From: Setomelanomma holmii
Lineage: Eukaryota; Ascomycota; Dothideomycetes; Pleosporales; Phaeosphaeriaceae
Length of the DNA: 64,000 nt
Assembly (NCBI GenBank): GCA_010015745.1
Contig: ML978177.1
Coordinates: 186,001-250,000 of the forward strand
Direction of reading: 5' to 3'
Both the position numbers and the translations under genes were made by a program. Shown here piece after piece: positions 1 to 10,463 of the stretch. How positions within the stretch are numbered: position 1 is the stretch's first letter; the number at the start of each line of letters is the position of its first letter. Below the pieces are notes generated by a model. That model did not search any database. It saw nothing but the letters and a program-made list of their open reading frames with translations, and was not told where the DNA came from.

Positions 1-1712
1 CTTCAGAACCCTGTCGTGTTCCTCCTCATTGTTCCCACGACTGTTGCCAGTCTCAAGTGACCTTTCCTTAAGCTCAAACTCTGGAATGTGAGCCTTTGAC
101 GCAGCGCCTCCGACTGTCGTATGGGAAATGTCCATCATGGAGACCTCAACGTCTAGTCGAAAGATTCCGGTATCGAATGCGCGATCGCAAACATGGACAG
201 GGTGGGAGAAGTGGACGAAGTGGCGACCCGAAGAATGCTCCTTCTCAAGTGCGACGGCATTCGAAGGACCTGGGGCACTTCACGTCGCAAGGTCAAATAA
301 TCGTACCAAAGTATCGACATATCGAATTTTGGTTGAGCAAGAGTCCAGTCATTTGGATCCAGGCTCGTCGTCTTGTAGATCCCGGGCGTCGTGTGAGCCT
401 CCATGGTCGAAATGCAGCGAGGTGAGTGCATTTCCTCACTAACGTCACTAACAAAGCGCACGTTGTGCAAGCCACGACGGATTCGAAGTTTCAGCTATGC
501 GCGAAGTCCCCGTAACGATGCATCTTACCCAATGACGAGATGCGGCTGAAGATTTCGTGCATGTACGAATGCTGCAACAGTACCAAACGTTCAGCCTGAC
601 GTGGTTCGATTTCATCGGGTCTCCTCTTCGGCGAATCAGAACCTGGCGCACAAGTGGTTAGCCAACCATGGCTTATAGAAATGCATTTCTGATCATGGAC
701 ACCACGAACTTGCCAGATCAGCCAGATCAACCCCCAAAGTCGTTGCACACCGCTGTACCGTCGGTGGAATGGACGCGGCTCGAATGTGGCTTCTATCCAC
801 ATGGGCATCTAGCACACCACATAGTAATCCCTTGATCTACCGGTAAGATGCCGTCAGAGGTCCTCAACATAACTCTGGACATCGACGTAGTTGACTAGTT
901 GCTCTGCTTGAAGCGTACCGTTGAACCCGTCCCAGATGATTGAGAGCCGCGAACCGTCTGCGGATGAGATCGAAATGTCCCAACCGCGTCTGCAGTTCAT
1001 TACACCAAGTAACTTACTGCAAGAGTGATTAACGCTCACTTAGTCGTAACATCCATGCTTCCCAGTCCCAGTCTTATAGACATGCGTTGATGGAAAGGCT
1101 GCATCCACGTCAGCCTCCATCAGTTTCGGCACACATACCACAGTGGACTCTGCGATCAAACCTTCTTCAGTCCAGATGCACTGAACTGTCTCCTCTAATA
1201 TGTGGTCGCTGTTGTGTCACCATGCGATGCGGCTGAGGATGACGAGGTGTTATTGGATAAGTATGGCAGAGCTGAAAGATGCCTATCTCGTGGTTGACTG
1301 ACGTTCATTATGCTGCTTATCGGAATTCCAAAACGCTTAAATGCCTAAAGTAAGCGAATTCTACGATAGGAATCTACATTTTTGAAGGAGTCGCATGTCG
1401 TTTTCATCTTCCTTCCCGCGCACTCAGTAGAACGGAGCTCTTCAACCTGCTCTAGCCGAATCTGACAGATATCACTGCTGCTGGCCATCGAGGTCGATAT
1501 TCATTTCGCCTTCTGATCGCTGATAGGACACTCGGTGCATGATACATAGCAGCATACTGAACAAAGAACAGATATTATCTCCAATCGTGGGCTATGAAGG
1601 TACCAAATCCTCAAGAACACTCCTGCCACCATTGAAAAGTACGGATGACCTTTGAGAACGATTTCCTTGATCTAAAGACACAAATCTCTCCGCAAATACC
1701 TCTCGCCAATTC
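1..1712. other. No supported gene
   Basis: About 1.7 kb at the left edge holds only short overlapping open frames on both strands. None shows a recognisable domain, and I could not join any of them with plausible GT-AG introns. A minus-strand frame at 153-470 has protein-like composition but no motif I know. It could be the decayed edge of a gene lying mostly outside the window. Confidence 0.5.
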
Positions 1713-2690
1713 TCATGACCGCCCGAATACCCTCCTCTCCTCCTCCCCTCTCGCAACTCTCTCCACCGTCCATTCCCAAAGCTCATCCTGCACCCCCGCC
1801 TCCCGACTTTGCACACTACTCTCCCTTTCCTTCCTCTTTTCACAATACACCCCCAACCTCCCTTGCATCTCCTTCCCGAGCACCAACCACGCCAAATTCC
1901 CACCGCTCTCGGCCGGCGTGTTGATGTTATCATCGACAATCGCACGCATCAAGCGCGTCGTATGCGGCACTATGTACGCATTGACGAAGCGCAGAAACGC
2001 ACCTGCATCGCGTGAAAGACTCGTGCCAAACATAAGACCTGGATCGAATGCGAGTACCGTTTTCCCAGCGTGCTTGGGGTGCGCGGCCATCCGGCGCCCA
2101 AGCGCAAGTGCCCAGATAACATTCGCTGCTTTGCTCGTGGCATATCGATCACGTCCGTTACTAGCTTTAATCTGCGCTTCATTCGGTGCTGCGACTTCCG
2201 CTGCACTCGTGTATGCTGCATTGATGCCGAATGGCTTTCCCTGCACGGGGTCGTGGACGCCGGATGCGACGACGAGGATGCGTGCGGTGGGCGTTAGAAT
2301 GGGGAGGAGCAGATGGAAGAGGAGAGCGTGGGCGACGTGGTTGATAGCGAAGTGCTTTTCGATGCCGTCGGTAGTGTATTCGATGCCATCTGGCAATTGT
2401 ATCCCGGCATTCAACACGAGTGCGCTAATGGGTGGGTGGTTTGCGGCGAGGAAGGAGGATGCGAAGTTTCGAACTGTGGCTAGGGTGCTCAGATCGAGAG
2501 ACATGAATTTGACGTTGGTCTGCTTGAGCTTGTTGTTGATTCGCGTAGATGCCTTGTCTGTGTTGGAGCGGGCTGCGATGATTATGAGTGATTGAGGACA
2601 TTGGCGGGCGATGGAGAGGGCTGCTTGATAGCCCAATCCTGCCGTGCCGCCTGTTATGAGGATGCTGCTCGAGAAAACTGATTTGGACAT
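1713..2690 (-). CDS. Short-chain dehydrogenase/reductase (SDR)
   Basis: Single-exon gene for a 325-residue NAD(P)-dependent oxidoreductase of the classical SDR fold. The N-terminal Rossmann motif TGGTAGLG lies at residues 13-20. It is followed by the NAG motif (LVLNAGIQ) near residue 94 and the catalytic YATSK (Tyr-x-x-x-Lys) near residue 182. The arrangement resembles the retinol-dehydrogenase/WWOX-like branch of fungal SDRs, but the substrate cannot be read from sequence. There is no signal peptide or membrane segment. The start at 2690 is the first ATG, directly before the beta-strand that leads into the glycine motif. The acidic and arginine-rich last 40 residues look lineage specific. 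The next gene, TAF1, lies on the same strand about 700 bp upstream, so no operon-like link is implied. Confidence 0.9.
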   Translation of the reverse strand: MSKSVFSSSILITGGTAGLGYQAALSIARQCPQSLIIIAARSNTDKASTRINNKLKQTNVKFMSLDLSTLATVRNFASSFLAANHPPISALVLNAGIQLPDGIEYTTDGIEKHFAINHVAHALLFHLLLPILTPTARILVVASGVHDPVQGKPFGINAAYTSAAEVAAPNEAQIKASNGRDRYATSKAANVIWALALGRRMAAHPKHAGKTVLAFDPGLMFGTSLSRDAGAFLRFVNAYIVPHTTRLMRAIVDDNINTPAESGGNLAWLVLGKEMQGRLGVYCEKRKERESSVQSREAGVQDELWEWTVERVARGEEERRVFGRS

Positions 2691-3394
2691 GTTGGAGATT
2701 CTAGAGGATTGGAAGAGCGAGTTAGTGGAGGATTATGAGATGCTGAGTGAACTGTAGACCTACTCTCATGTCATTTATATACTTTGAGTATGCACAAGGT
2801 CCTTCACACGAGTCACCCTCCTTCAGCCTTGAGATCTCGTCCGTCTGGCAAGCTTGCAATCTCATTGACGCTATGGAGCATCTTGAAGGCTTGGTAGATT
2901 CGGCCGACACGATAGGCGAGATCGTGTTTGTGAGTGTGGCCCAAGTGCATTGCCTCATCCGACCTAGCATGGAATGTGCGGTCTCTGATTGGCTCAGTCG
3001 GCTCAATGTTGGGGTTTGTGATCAGAAATGATCAAATAATCACTGGACGAATGTAAAGCCGTCCCACAACGGGCCGAGGCTCGAAAAGTATGCGAGGTGT
3101 GCACAAGAACATGGATGGCACAGTTTTCATAGAATTCTCAAAATGACTGATTGGTATTGGTACAGCCTGTGACAATGAAATGATAGCGCCGAATTGATGC
3201 AAACTTGGCGGTACACATACCTGCCATGCCTTTTGCCTTCATATTTTGAGCCCAGCGCCTTGCTATGCATTAACAAAGAAACCTCGAAAGCCACATGGTC
3301 CAAACCATATTCCAGTATACAAGGAAAAGAAGAGATATCGAGAACCAATACAATGTAAAGATGGATGAGTGTGAAGGCGGTAGAGGTCTCAAAT
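2691..3394. other. Intergenic: SDR upstream region and TAF1 3' region
   Basis: About 700 bp between the SDR start and the TAF1 stop. Open frames on both strands near 2722-3031 mirror one another and show no domain. No repeat, RNA gene or clear promoter motif was seen. Confidence 0.5.
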
Positions 3395-6300
3395 TCAGGA
3401 TGGCGAGCCTGCAAATGACGTTGTTGGGGCAACGGCAGCTGGAGAAGCAACAGAGGCGTCTCGGAACGTGTCGCTCTGCTTCTTCTGACCGTTGAGAAGC
3501 GGGCAAAGCTTCTTATTGGTCTTGATATGACCAACCTCTCCACAATTAGCACATTTGCGAGGCGTCGCACCACCTTTGCCAGGACCGGCAGTCGTACCGC
3601 CCTCCTTGTCCTTGGGGAAGATACCCTTCGCCTTCTCTCGCCCTTCTCGACGTTCAATGTTACGCGCCAAGCGCGCAAACTCTGCCTTGAGCTTGATGAT
3701 CTGCTGCCTGTCGTATTCGTCGTCGCCCGTAGGCTTGATGTCGTCAAGCTTCATGTTCATCAGACGCTCTTGCTTCTTGCGCTTGAGGTAGAGCTTGATG
3801 ACCTCGGGGTCGGTGACGGTCTCGACGATGTCTTCGTACTCATCATACTTGTTCTTGATAGTGCGAGTGATGCGCAGCTTCTTGCCACGAGATTCAGCAC
3901 CGCTGTTGCGCGAGAATTGGGACATGGTGTCGTCATCCCCACGCATGATAGCTGGAGTGCCAACTTCGGAACGTTGTCGAGCTGCGTTGCGAATGGCAGA
4001 GTCAACGTCCTCGTCCTGCTCGTCTGGCGGGTTGGTGGCAGACAGCGATTCCTTCTGCTTATTCCAGATCCGCTTGATCGCATTCTCATACATCATCTGC
4101 TGCCGCTGGACATTGTAGCTGTGGCCGCCGAGCTCCTTGAGCTTCTTCGCATCGACTCTATCCGCTGCGCTCTCTCCGACGTCGCGGAAGCCACCCTTCA
4201 TAGACACCTTGATGAAGCTGAACCCAAGACCTTGACCAGTAGGATCGCCTTCACCATGCAGCTCAAGCATGGCTTTGCCGGCGCAAGCGTTCAGAAAGTT
4301 CTTGGTAGTGTTCCAAGGCGCAAGCTTGAGATCCATGTTCTCGCCATCTTGCTCCTCCTCGTCATCCTTGATCTCGTTGGACTTGATACCAGCATCTTGG
4401 AGCTGCTTGTCACCGGCATGCATCGAGTCGATCAAGCATACGTCCTCTGGCTTAATCCAAGTGCGCAATATTGGCTCTTCGGGAATGGTCTCTCCTGGAA
4501 CGGGCTCCCAGGTACCGATCTCCTTCTGGTACTTCATGATTTCTCGCATACGCGAACGATTCTGGGCAATCTCGGTACCGGGAAGATGCTGCTTGATCAT
4601 CTCGTTGCTGACCCACGGTTGCCGCGCACCCTTGTCCCTGCCCCGCCTGTACAAGCGGAACGCCAACATCTTGAGTCTCTTCTTCGATGCCTCGGTGACC
4701 TTGCGGGCGTGCGTTCCGGGCACCTCAACCGATGGGAACTGCTGACCAACAACAAGCAGGTTGGGAATGTTGCGCATGTAGTACTTGGAACCATTAACTC
4801 CAGTATGGCTTCGGCTAACGAGGAAGTCGGTGGCCTCAGGAGTATGCTTGAACACAGGCGCACGGTACATAGCGTTGTGCATTGTGAGGACCTCTTGACC
4901 AGGCTCGACCTGTCCAAATAGCGAGAATGGACTCTTGTCCTGAGGAAGAAGCACAGAGGTCTCCCCGATACCATCTTCGCGCTTCGGACGGGCCGTGTCT
5001 TCGTTGTCCTTGCGCCGATAGTAGTTCAGAATCTTGACGCCCATGCCGAAATTCGACAGTGTTGTTGGATACTCTTCGGAGTACTCCGCCAGGAGAAGAT
5101 CCGAGTTGTCGCCAATGTTGAGGTCCTCTGCTGTTGCGAAGGCTTCTGAGGGCTTGAGATTCTTCTTGTGCTTGCGCTTAATCGATTTGAGCATCGAGAT
5201 GCCAGCTCGCTCACCCGGCTTGAAGTGAACGGTAGGACGATGGAACGATCGAAGCTCGCGGTCGGATAGTGCGACCTTGTAGAATGGATACTGCAGCTTC
5301 AGGGCTGGCAAGCTATGTTCCACGTTCATGTGGCCGATCGTGCTACGAACCTTTTGTGTGCTGCTCTCCTTGAGCGCATCGTATGCCTCGTCGTTGGAGA
5401 TATTGTACCGCTTGAACATTGGATTTGCTAGACTGCCACGATTGTCGCGCTTGAGGCCAAGACCAGTTCGGGGCTTTGGTGGCTCAGCACTCGGCTGCTG
5501 AACGTCGAGCAGTAGATGTGGGTCATTCATGTCGAGGAGAATCTTCTTCGATAGCCTAGCTGTCTCGAGCTCTGGGTCGTCCCAAGTAGGTAAATCCATG
5601 CTATCGTAGACCGAGAACTGCACAGGCTCCTCACGAGTTCCAAGACGTCTTTTCTTTGGTGGCACTGGACTTCCCCAGCTTTGATCCATCTGGTCAGGGT
5701 TGCTATCCGGTGGCGTAATGGGCTCCCGCAACTTGTCCGAAATAGTGCCGTCGCTGGCGGTGTCAGGCACAGCCCAGTCCTCGCATGCAATCATAAGATC
5801 GTTCCATGAGACATTCCCGATCTTTTCACGATCGTCGAAGACCTCGGTGTTGTCGATGTCCATCTGCTCATCAACCTGTCGCAGCTCCTCAACATCATCC
5901 ATGATGTAGATCAGTCCACCTCGTTCTTCGTCCTGCGACCGTCCGGCCTTTGTAGCAGTCGCTGTCGAAGGCAGTCGGAATGCCTTTTCCTGATCTGTTG
6001 CTATGTCCAGGCTAACCTTCGTGAGGGCCATGAGCTTCGGTGGCTTTTGTGGCACCTTAGGAATGAAGTAGGCGCGATTGCGGGGCATGAGACTGTAAAA
6101 ACGAGGAGGTTTATCCGGCTCAAAGTTGGGCCAAGTCTTCTCAAACTCCTCTGGCGATGTCTTCTCGTCATTCTCTTCGTTCGGAAGCCGCTTGAACAAG
6201 CGCATTTGCAGTTGGTATTGCTCATCGTTCGCCAAGTCATCGTCTTCATCGAGTTGCGGAGCGGTACGGGTCGAGGAAATGTTCTTCTGGCCAGGACCAG

Positions 6301-6721
6301 CATTTGGACCGCTAGAACCACTCAGCCCAACGCCGTGGGAGTCCTCGATAGAGTCGAGCGGGTTGTCCTCGTGCTGAGTGTCGTCTGGCGGAGGGTCTGA
6401 GTTGTCGCCGAATAGGTCGTCGAACAGGTCATCCGCCTCAGCATCAGCGCCATGCCCTGAGTCGGCCTCCAAGATGTCGCCTAGGGCTGGTAGAGCTGCA
6501 CCGGAGGGTACTTCATCAGCTTCGTCGTCAGAGGCCAAATCTGACTCGTCCTCATAATCGACAGCATCGTCCGCCTTCTCTACTGCATCCCCAACGTCTC
6601 CGATATTGCCTTGAAGAACATCGACTTCACCCTCGGCGACGCCCTCCGCCATCTGCCGCATGACCTTTTCAAAGTCCTCATCGATCTCGTCCCCCGTGTT
6701 CGGGGCGTTGTTGGCGCTCAT
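3395..6721 (-). CDS. TAF1: TFIID subunit 1 (TAF1)
   Basis: Uninterrupted frame for a 1108-residue protein, the largest TFIID subunit, which scaffolds TBP-associated factors at RNA polymerase II promoters in the nucleus. The first 130 or so residues are very acidic, as in the TBP-inhibiting N-terminal region of TAF1. The centre (about 480-900) matches the conserved TAF1 core (DUF3591), including LVVGQQFPSVEVPG and DVCLIDSMHAGDKQL. A zinc knuckle near residues 1057-1073 (Cys-x2-Cys-x4-His, then Cys in the segment CANCGEVGH) is also typical. No bromodomain follows; this is normal for fungi, where the separate protein Bdf1 supplies it. The start at 6721 gives MSANNAP and is the first ATG. The plus strand carries a long antisense shadow frame (3527-4921), not annotated here. 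Confidence 0.96.
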   Translation of the reverse strand: MSANNAPNTGDEIDEDFEKVMRQMAEGVAEGEVDVLQGNIGDVGDAVEKADDAVDYEDESDLASDDEADEVPSGAALPALGDILEADSGHGADAEADDLFDDLFGDNSDPPPDDTQHEDNPLDSIEDSHGVGLSGSSGPNAGPGQKNISSTRTAPQLDEDDDLANDEQYQLQMRLFKRLPNEENDEKTSPEEFEKTWPNFEPDKPPRFYSLMPRNRAYFIPKVPQKPPKLMALTKVSLDIATDQEKAFRLPSTATATKAGRSQDEERGGLIYIMDDVEELRQVDEQMDIDNTEVFDDREKIGNVSWNDLMIACEDWAVPDTASDGTISDKLREPITPPDSNPDQMDQSWGSPVPPKKRRLGTREEPVQFSVYDSMDLPTWDDPELETARLSKKILLDMNDPHLLLDVQQPSAEPPKPRTGLGLKRDNRGSLANPMFKRYNISNDEAYDALKESSTQKVRSTIGHMNVEHSLPALKLQYPFYKVALSDRELRSFHRPTVHFKPGERAGISMLKSIKRKHKKNLKPSEAFATAEDLNIGDNSDLLLAEYSEEYPTTLSNFGMGVKILNYYRRKDNEDTARPKREDGIGETSVLLPQDKSPFSLFGQVEPGQEVLTMHNAMYRAPVFKHTPEATDFLVSRSHTGVNGSKYYMRNIPNLLVVGQQFPSVEVPGTHARKVTEASKKRLKMLAFRLYRRGRDKGARQPWVSNEMIKQHLPGTEIAQNRSRMREIMKYQKEIGTWEPVPGETIPEEPILRTWIKPEDVCLIDSMHAGDKQLQDAGIKSNEIKDDEEEQDGENMDLKLAPWNTTKNFLNACAGKAMLELHGEGDPTGQGLGFSFIKVSMKGGFRDVGESAADRVDAKKLKELGGHSYNVQRQQMMYENAIKRIWNKQKESLSATNPPDEQDEDVDSAIRNAARQRSEVGTPAIMRGDDDTMSQFSRNSGAESRGKKLRITRTIKNKYDEYEDIVETVTDPEVIKLYLKRKKQERLMNMKLDDIKPTGDDEYDRQQIIKLKAEFARLARNIERREGREKAKGIFPKDKEGGTTAGPGKGGATPRKCANCGEVGHIKTNKKLCPLLNGQKKQSDTFRDASVASPAAVAPTTSFAGSPS

Positions 6722-7427
6722 GGTCGCGTGCGTTCAGAGTAGGTCGACAGGTGATTTTCCGTACGGTAGGAGGAGGTTGAGGGCGGTTCGTACGTCTTTA
6801 TAGAGAGGTGCGTCGACTGGAGGGAACGACTGAAGGCGCACCGCAAGGTGGGTGGTTCCGTGAAAGGGTGGCACCCGTCATCCACGGTTCAACCGCGACC
6901 GCGGCCCGTAATATTGGTGCTCGATAGCGTGCCGGTCGCAACGAAGACCCCAGGTGAGGTTGTCCTTATTGGGTTTGTGATCGTATATATTGTCGCGTCG
7001 CAGATGCCCGGAGGCCTTGTGTCGTGTAAAGGTGATGGAAGGCGGCCGTTGGAGATGGATGCGCGAGGAGGCCCGTGCATAGACCCACTTCGACCGGCTC
7101 AGCCAACCAGACTGAATCACATCCGCGAAGCATGAGTCTTTGTGCAGCGCCGACAGATTCATGCGCTTGAATAGTCTAAATGGGCTACAGCTGACTGCTG
7201 ACCCTCTGTAATCGCTCTATCATGTTGTACAACTCCTTCCCTCAACCTCTCCGTGGCAACTTTCGCCCTTACGGGCAATTGCGAAGCCTAAACATGGAGG
7301 CTTGATCAACCTGCATCATGTGCATTTCTGTGCCTGAAGTAGATTCTGGTCTCAAAAGTTTGCGTTCGCGGATAACCCATGGCCACCTCATGGTCTCATC
7401 TAGCTAGAGAACATTTGCGGAACTTCT
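6722..7427. other. Intergenic: TAF1 promoter region and TGS1 3' region
   Basis: About 700 bp between TAF1 and TGS1, both on the minus strand. It must hold the TAF1 promoter. Short mirrored frames at 6848-7162 have no domain. I see no repeat or structural RNA. Confidence 0.5.
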
Positions 7428-8341
7428 TCATGACTCCTGCTCCTCCACATCGAAGTTAAAATCTCCAAAGTAGACACACAAAGCCTGCCACGATCAGCAT
7501 CAAGTCTTGGTATCTTGCATCCAAACTCACCTTGCTAGCACCCATAATAGCATAATGCGCTACCTCCAGCTTCTTGCCATCCTTTGCATATCGTGCGATC
7601 TGATTAAGATCCGAGTTCCGCGGCAGATAAAGCACCAATTCGCTGCTATACTTGCTGAAACTCTTATACAGCTTATCCAAGTTATAAGGCTCCATCTTGC
7701 TTAGATCGAACACATCCGAAGCTCCATACTCCGTGCCTACACTCGTCAGCAACCACACCCACGTCCACTTGAAAGGCGCACCTACCACCCCACGGCGGGC
7801 TCGCGAAAATGACGACATTCTTGCTCCCAGCGAATCGATTGATAGCTTCAAAGCAATCACCAGTCAGCCAGAAGATCTTACTCGAAACGCCGTAGATTTC
7901 AGCGTTGTGCTTGGCGCATTTCATTGTCTTTGGGTCCTTCTCGATGGCGAAGACGCGCTCCCAGCGTCCTGACCGGGCTAGGGCGATGGCGTTGCCGCCG
8001 ACACCTGCGAAGGCGTCAACGATGATGGCCTTGTCTTTTGGTGCTGACTCTGCGATGTGTGCGGCGATTTTGCTTGGCGACGTTAGTCTTGGAACTGGTT
8101 ATGATTGGGAGAAGGCGTACTTTGCGATGGGCTCTGGAGTAACGCCGAACCAGGCGTCTTCTGTCATCCACATGCCTTTGTCGTATTGTTCCCAGATTTT
8201 GAAGCGTTGAAACCAGTATCTGAGCCTTATTAGCATCATTTCAATATTCGATAAGCAATGTCTATACTTCTTGAGATGCTCGGGAAACTGGTCAACATGC
8301 AGCCATTGGTTGATGCCCTTCTCGTCCGGCTTGGACGACAT
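7428..8341 (-). CDS. TGS1: Trimethylguanosine synthase (snRNA/snoRNA cap hypermethylase)
   Basis: Five-exon gene for a 240-residue SAM-dependent methyltransferase that turns the m7G cap of snRNAs and snoRNAs into trimethylguanosine. Exons read 8341-8268, 8219-8121, 8072-7786, 7736-7531 and 7484-7428; all four introns are 46-49 bp, GT-AG and keep frame. The order of motifs is diagnostic. GMWMTEDAWFGVTPEPIA comes first, then DAFAGVGGNAIAL (SAM-binding motif I), the catalytic FASPPWGG (motif IV), DVFDLSKMEPY, and ALCVYFGDFNFD near the C-terminus. The protein is close to a bare catalytic domain, as in yeast. The start at 8341 gives MSSKPDEKG; an in-frame upstream ATG at 8401 is possible but less like the family. 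It is divergent from GRH1, about 400 bp away. Confidence 0.92.
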
Positions 8342-8741
8342 AACGCCGACTATCACAGCTTTCAGCGAGCTATTCCAAGTTTTATAGCCTTGATTGGTCA
8401 AGTTGAACAGGCGAGAGAGACGCTGGAAGATGGCAGTGCGTCGATGAGGAAAGGCAAACTTATGGCACTAAGCTATGAGAGGCTAGCTCGAGTCGAGCGC
8501 GACTGCCTGTTTGAAGAAACGTGGACTGAGCATCCATCCACTTGGTTATCTCGTAGATTTTTGAGCGCGCCTTGATCTCAAAGATAGTTTCTTAGCAGGA
8601 GGTACGGTTCGTGAGCCTCATCGATTTCGCATTACGAAGTAGTGCAAGCGCTTGGACCACCCAGCTTCGACTTCAAAACCTCCAGATATCCTTAACAACC
8701 TTACTCCATCTCTGCCATCATCACCCCAGCAAAGCGCCATC
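8342..8741. promoter_or_regulatory. Shared TGS1/GRH1 divergent upstream region
   Basis: These 400 bp separate the start codons of two head-to-head genes and must carry both promoters, probably as a bidirectional promoter. The half next to GRH1 (about 8690-8740) is rich in C and T, as is common before fungal transcription starts. I see no TATA box. A frame in this stretch on the plus strand has no domain. Confidence 0.5.
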
Positions 8742-10068
8742 ATGTCCATGTTCGGCGCCCTCAACCGCTTCATATCCCGGCTCGACGCTGCGCCCCTCGA
8801 CGAGCCGCAATCCGCTGTCAATGGCGCATACGGCTTCCAGGTGCTCAAGAACACGAATCAAGAAGTGCCGCTGGAGCCGTGGTTCGATTTTATTATTGGG
8901 ATTAATGGACGCACTATTGTATGTTTTTGGAAGAGCAAAGAAGGCAAGAGTGGTAAGCTGATTTATGATGTGTAGGACAATCCCGATCCGTCGCTGTTCG
9001 CGACTGAGGTGAGGAACTGTGCTGGGCAGACGGTTAGTTTGGGGGTGTTTACTGCAAAGGTGAGTGCTTTCTCGGAGAGCGGCTGTCCTTGCTCGCCTGT
9101 CATTGTTTCATGATGCCTTCATCTCACGACTTCTTCCTACTCAATTCTCCATGTCACATGCCAACAAGCACTACCAAAAGAATGGAGGATGTATCATTGT
9201 TGGTTCTGTCATTGCAATCATGCTACATGCGAGTTTCATTGTCATCATCCACACCTCTTGCATCACATCGTGGGACCCCTCTTTGACCTCAATACAGGGC
9301 CAAAAGATCCGCGAAGTCTACATCTCCATTCCAGCCGACACTCCCACCCTCGGCATCTCCCTGCAATGGTCTCCCCTCACCCTCGCCGAGGACGTATGGC
9401 ACATCCTCGACGTGATGCCCAACTCGCCCGCCGACGTGGCTGGCCTTCTTCCTTACGGTGACTACGTCATCGGCAGTCCCGAAGGCCTTGTGCGCGGCGA
9501 CAGCGGACTTGGCGAACTCATCGAAGACTTTCTGAACAGGCCCTTGCGACTCATCGTGTACAACCACGAGTATGACGTCACGAGACCTGTCACCATCACT
9601 CCCAGTCGCGGCTGGGGCGGCGAGGGCGCACTGGGCTGTGTGCTTGGCTTTGGAGCGTTGCATCGTGTCCCTGCGAGTTTGGAAGAACCGCCCGTTGCGC
9701 CTGGCGAGACGCTATTTGCAAGCGATGCTGCGCCGACGACTTCTTTTGATGAGAAGCGTCCGTTGACTCAAGGCGCACCCCCTGAACTCTTCGTTCCGGC
9801 AAATATGGCGCTGCCGTCCAAGTCTCCACCGCCACCAGGTGGTGCACCGCCAAAGAAGAAAGGTAGGGCGCATCACGTGGTTAGTCCAGCGGGAGGTGGA
9901 CTAGACGACTACTTCAAGGAAGGTGAGGAGAAGAGTCTGGCAGCGGACAACGCGCCTAAAGCGAAGACGGGAGGTGTGCCGCCGCCGCCAAAAGCAGGAG
10001 GTCCGCCTCGAGGCCCGCCCTCGAAGACCGGAACACCGGTGCAGGCTGAAGAGGAAGCAGAAGCATAA
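8742..10068 (+). CDS. GRH1: Golgi reassembly stacking protein (GRASP/Grh1)
   Basis: Three exons (8742-8918, 8976-9059, 9298-10068) encode a 343-residue GRASP-family protein that tethers early Golgi membranes and takes part in unconventional secretion. The two PDZ-like GRASP subdomains are visible: YGFQVLKNTNQEVPLEPWFD and VSLGVFTAKGQKIREVYI in the first, and LGISLQWSPL with WHILDVMPNSPADVAGL in the second, ending near residue 210. The C-terminal 130 residues are proline-rich and low complexity (PPPPGGAPPKKK, PPPPKAGGPPRGPP), as usual for the regulatory tail. Glycine 2, needed for myristoylation in animals, is absent. MFGALNRFISRL at the N-terminus instead suggests the amphipathic helix used by yeast Grh1. 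The second intron is long (238 bp) and is open in one frame by chance. Confidence 0.93.
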
Positions 10069-10181
10069 TGGCGTTTGCATCAAGCCAGCGCTGAAGGTAA
10101 ATGTTAGCATGAAACCTCTTCACACAGCAAAGAGAATGCATACATACCCAATCTACTACGCCTCACACACGAAACATCTCA

Positions 10182-10463
10182 CTACTCATCTCCTGCGCCC
10201 AACTCCTCTCTGAACCGACTAATCCGCCTCGTCTTCCTCTGACTCCAGTCCACACTCTCCTGCGACGCGTTGGATGTCGAGTTCGTCATGAATGAGTCCA
10301 TGCGCTCATTTGTTTCGGGGCGTTTCACTATCATCCCGCCTTCTCTGCGTCCCGATACGACTTCGAATCCTGATGTTTGTGAGCGGGTGGGCGATGTTGT
10401 TGGTGACGTTGACGGCGAGATAGCCGTTTTGATCTTGGTAGTAAGGTTGCGTAGGATAGGCAT
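10182..10463 (-). CDS. Small basic protein of unknown function
   Basis: A 93-residue frame convergent with GRH1, its stop about 110 bp from the GRH1 stop. I do not recognise a family. The protein starts MPILRNLTTKIKTAISPSTS, a short basic amphipathic stretch followed by a Ser/Thr/Pro-rich segment. It then has a polar, arginine-rich tail with WSQRKTRRISRFREELG near the C-terminus, a possible phosphorylation or basic binding motif. The frame is open upstream to 10631, but the ATG at 10463 gives the more protein-like start. It could be an authentic small Dothideomycete gene or a chance frame. Confidence 0.5.
   Translation of the reverse strand: MPILRNLTTKIKTAISPSTSPTTSPTRSQTSGFEVVSGRREGGMIVKRPETNERMDSFMTNSTSNASQESVDWSQRKTRRISRFREELGAGDE

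Noticed and set aside
153..470. 105-codon minus-strand frame at the left edge
   Set aside because: Protein-like composition but no motif, and no neighbouring exon could be joined. Left as unsupported.
1645..2595. 316-codon plus-strand frame opposite the SDR
   Set aside because: It is a shadow of the SDR gene, whose catalytic motifs are all on the minus strand.
3527..4921. 464-codon plus-strand open frame
   Set aside because: It is the antisense of TAF1. Its composition is Leu/Val-rich as expected from a mirrored coding frame, and it has no domain.
9064..9297. Start of the 334-codon frame in GRH1
   Set aside because: The first 78 codons do not fit the family and lie between good donor (9060) and acceptor (9297) sites, so they are intron.
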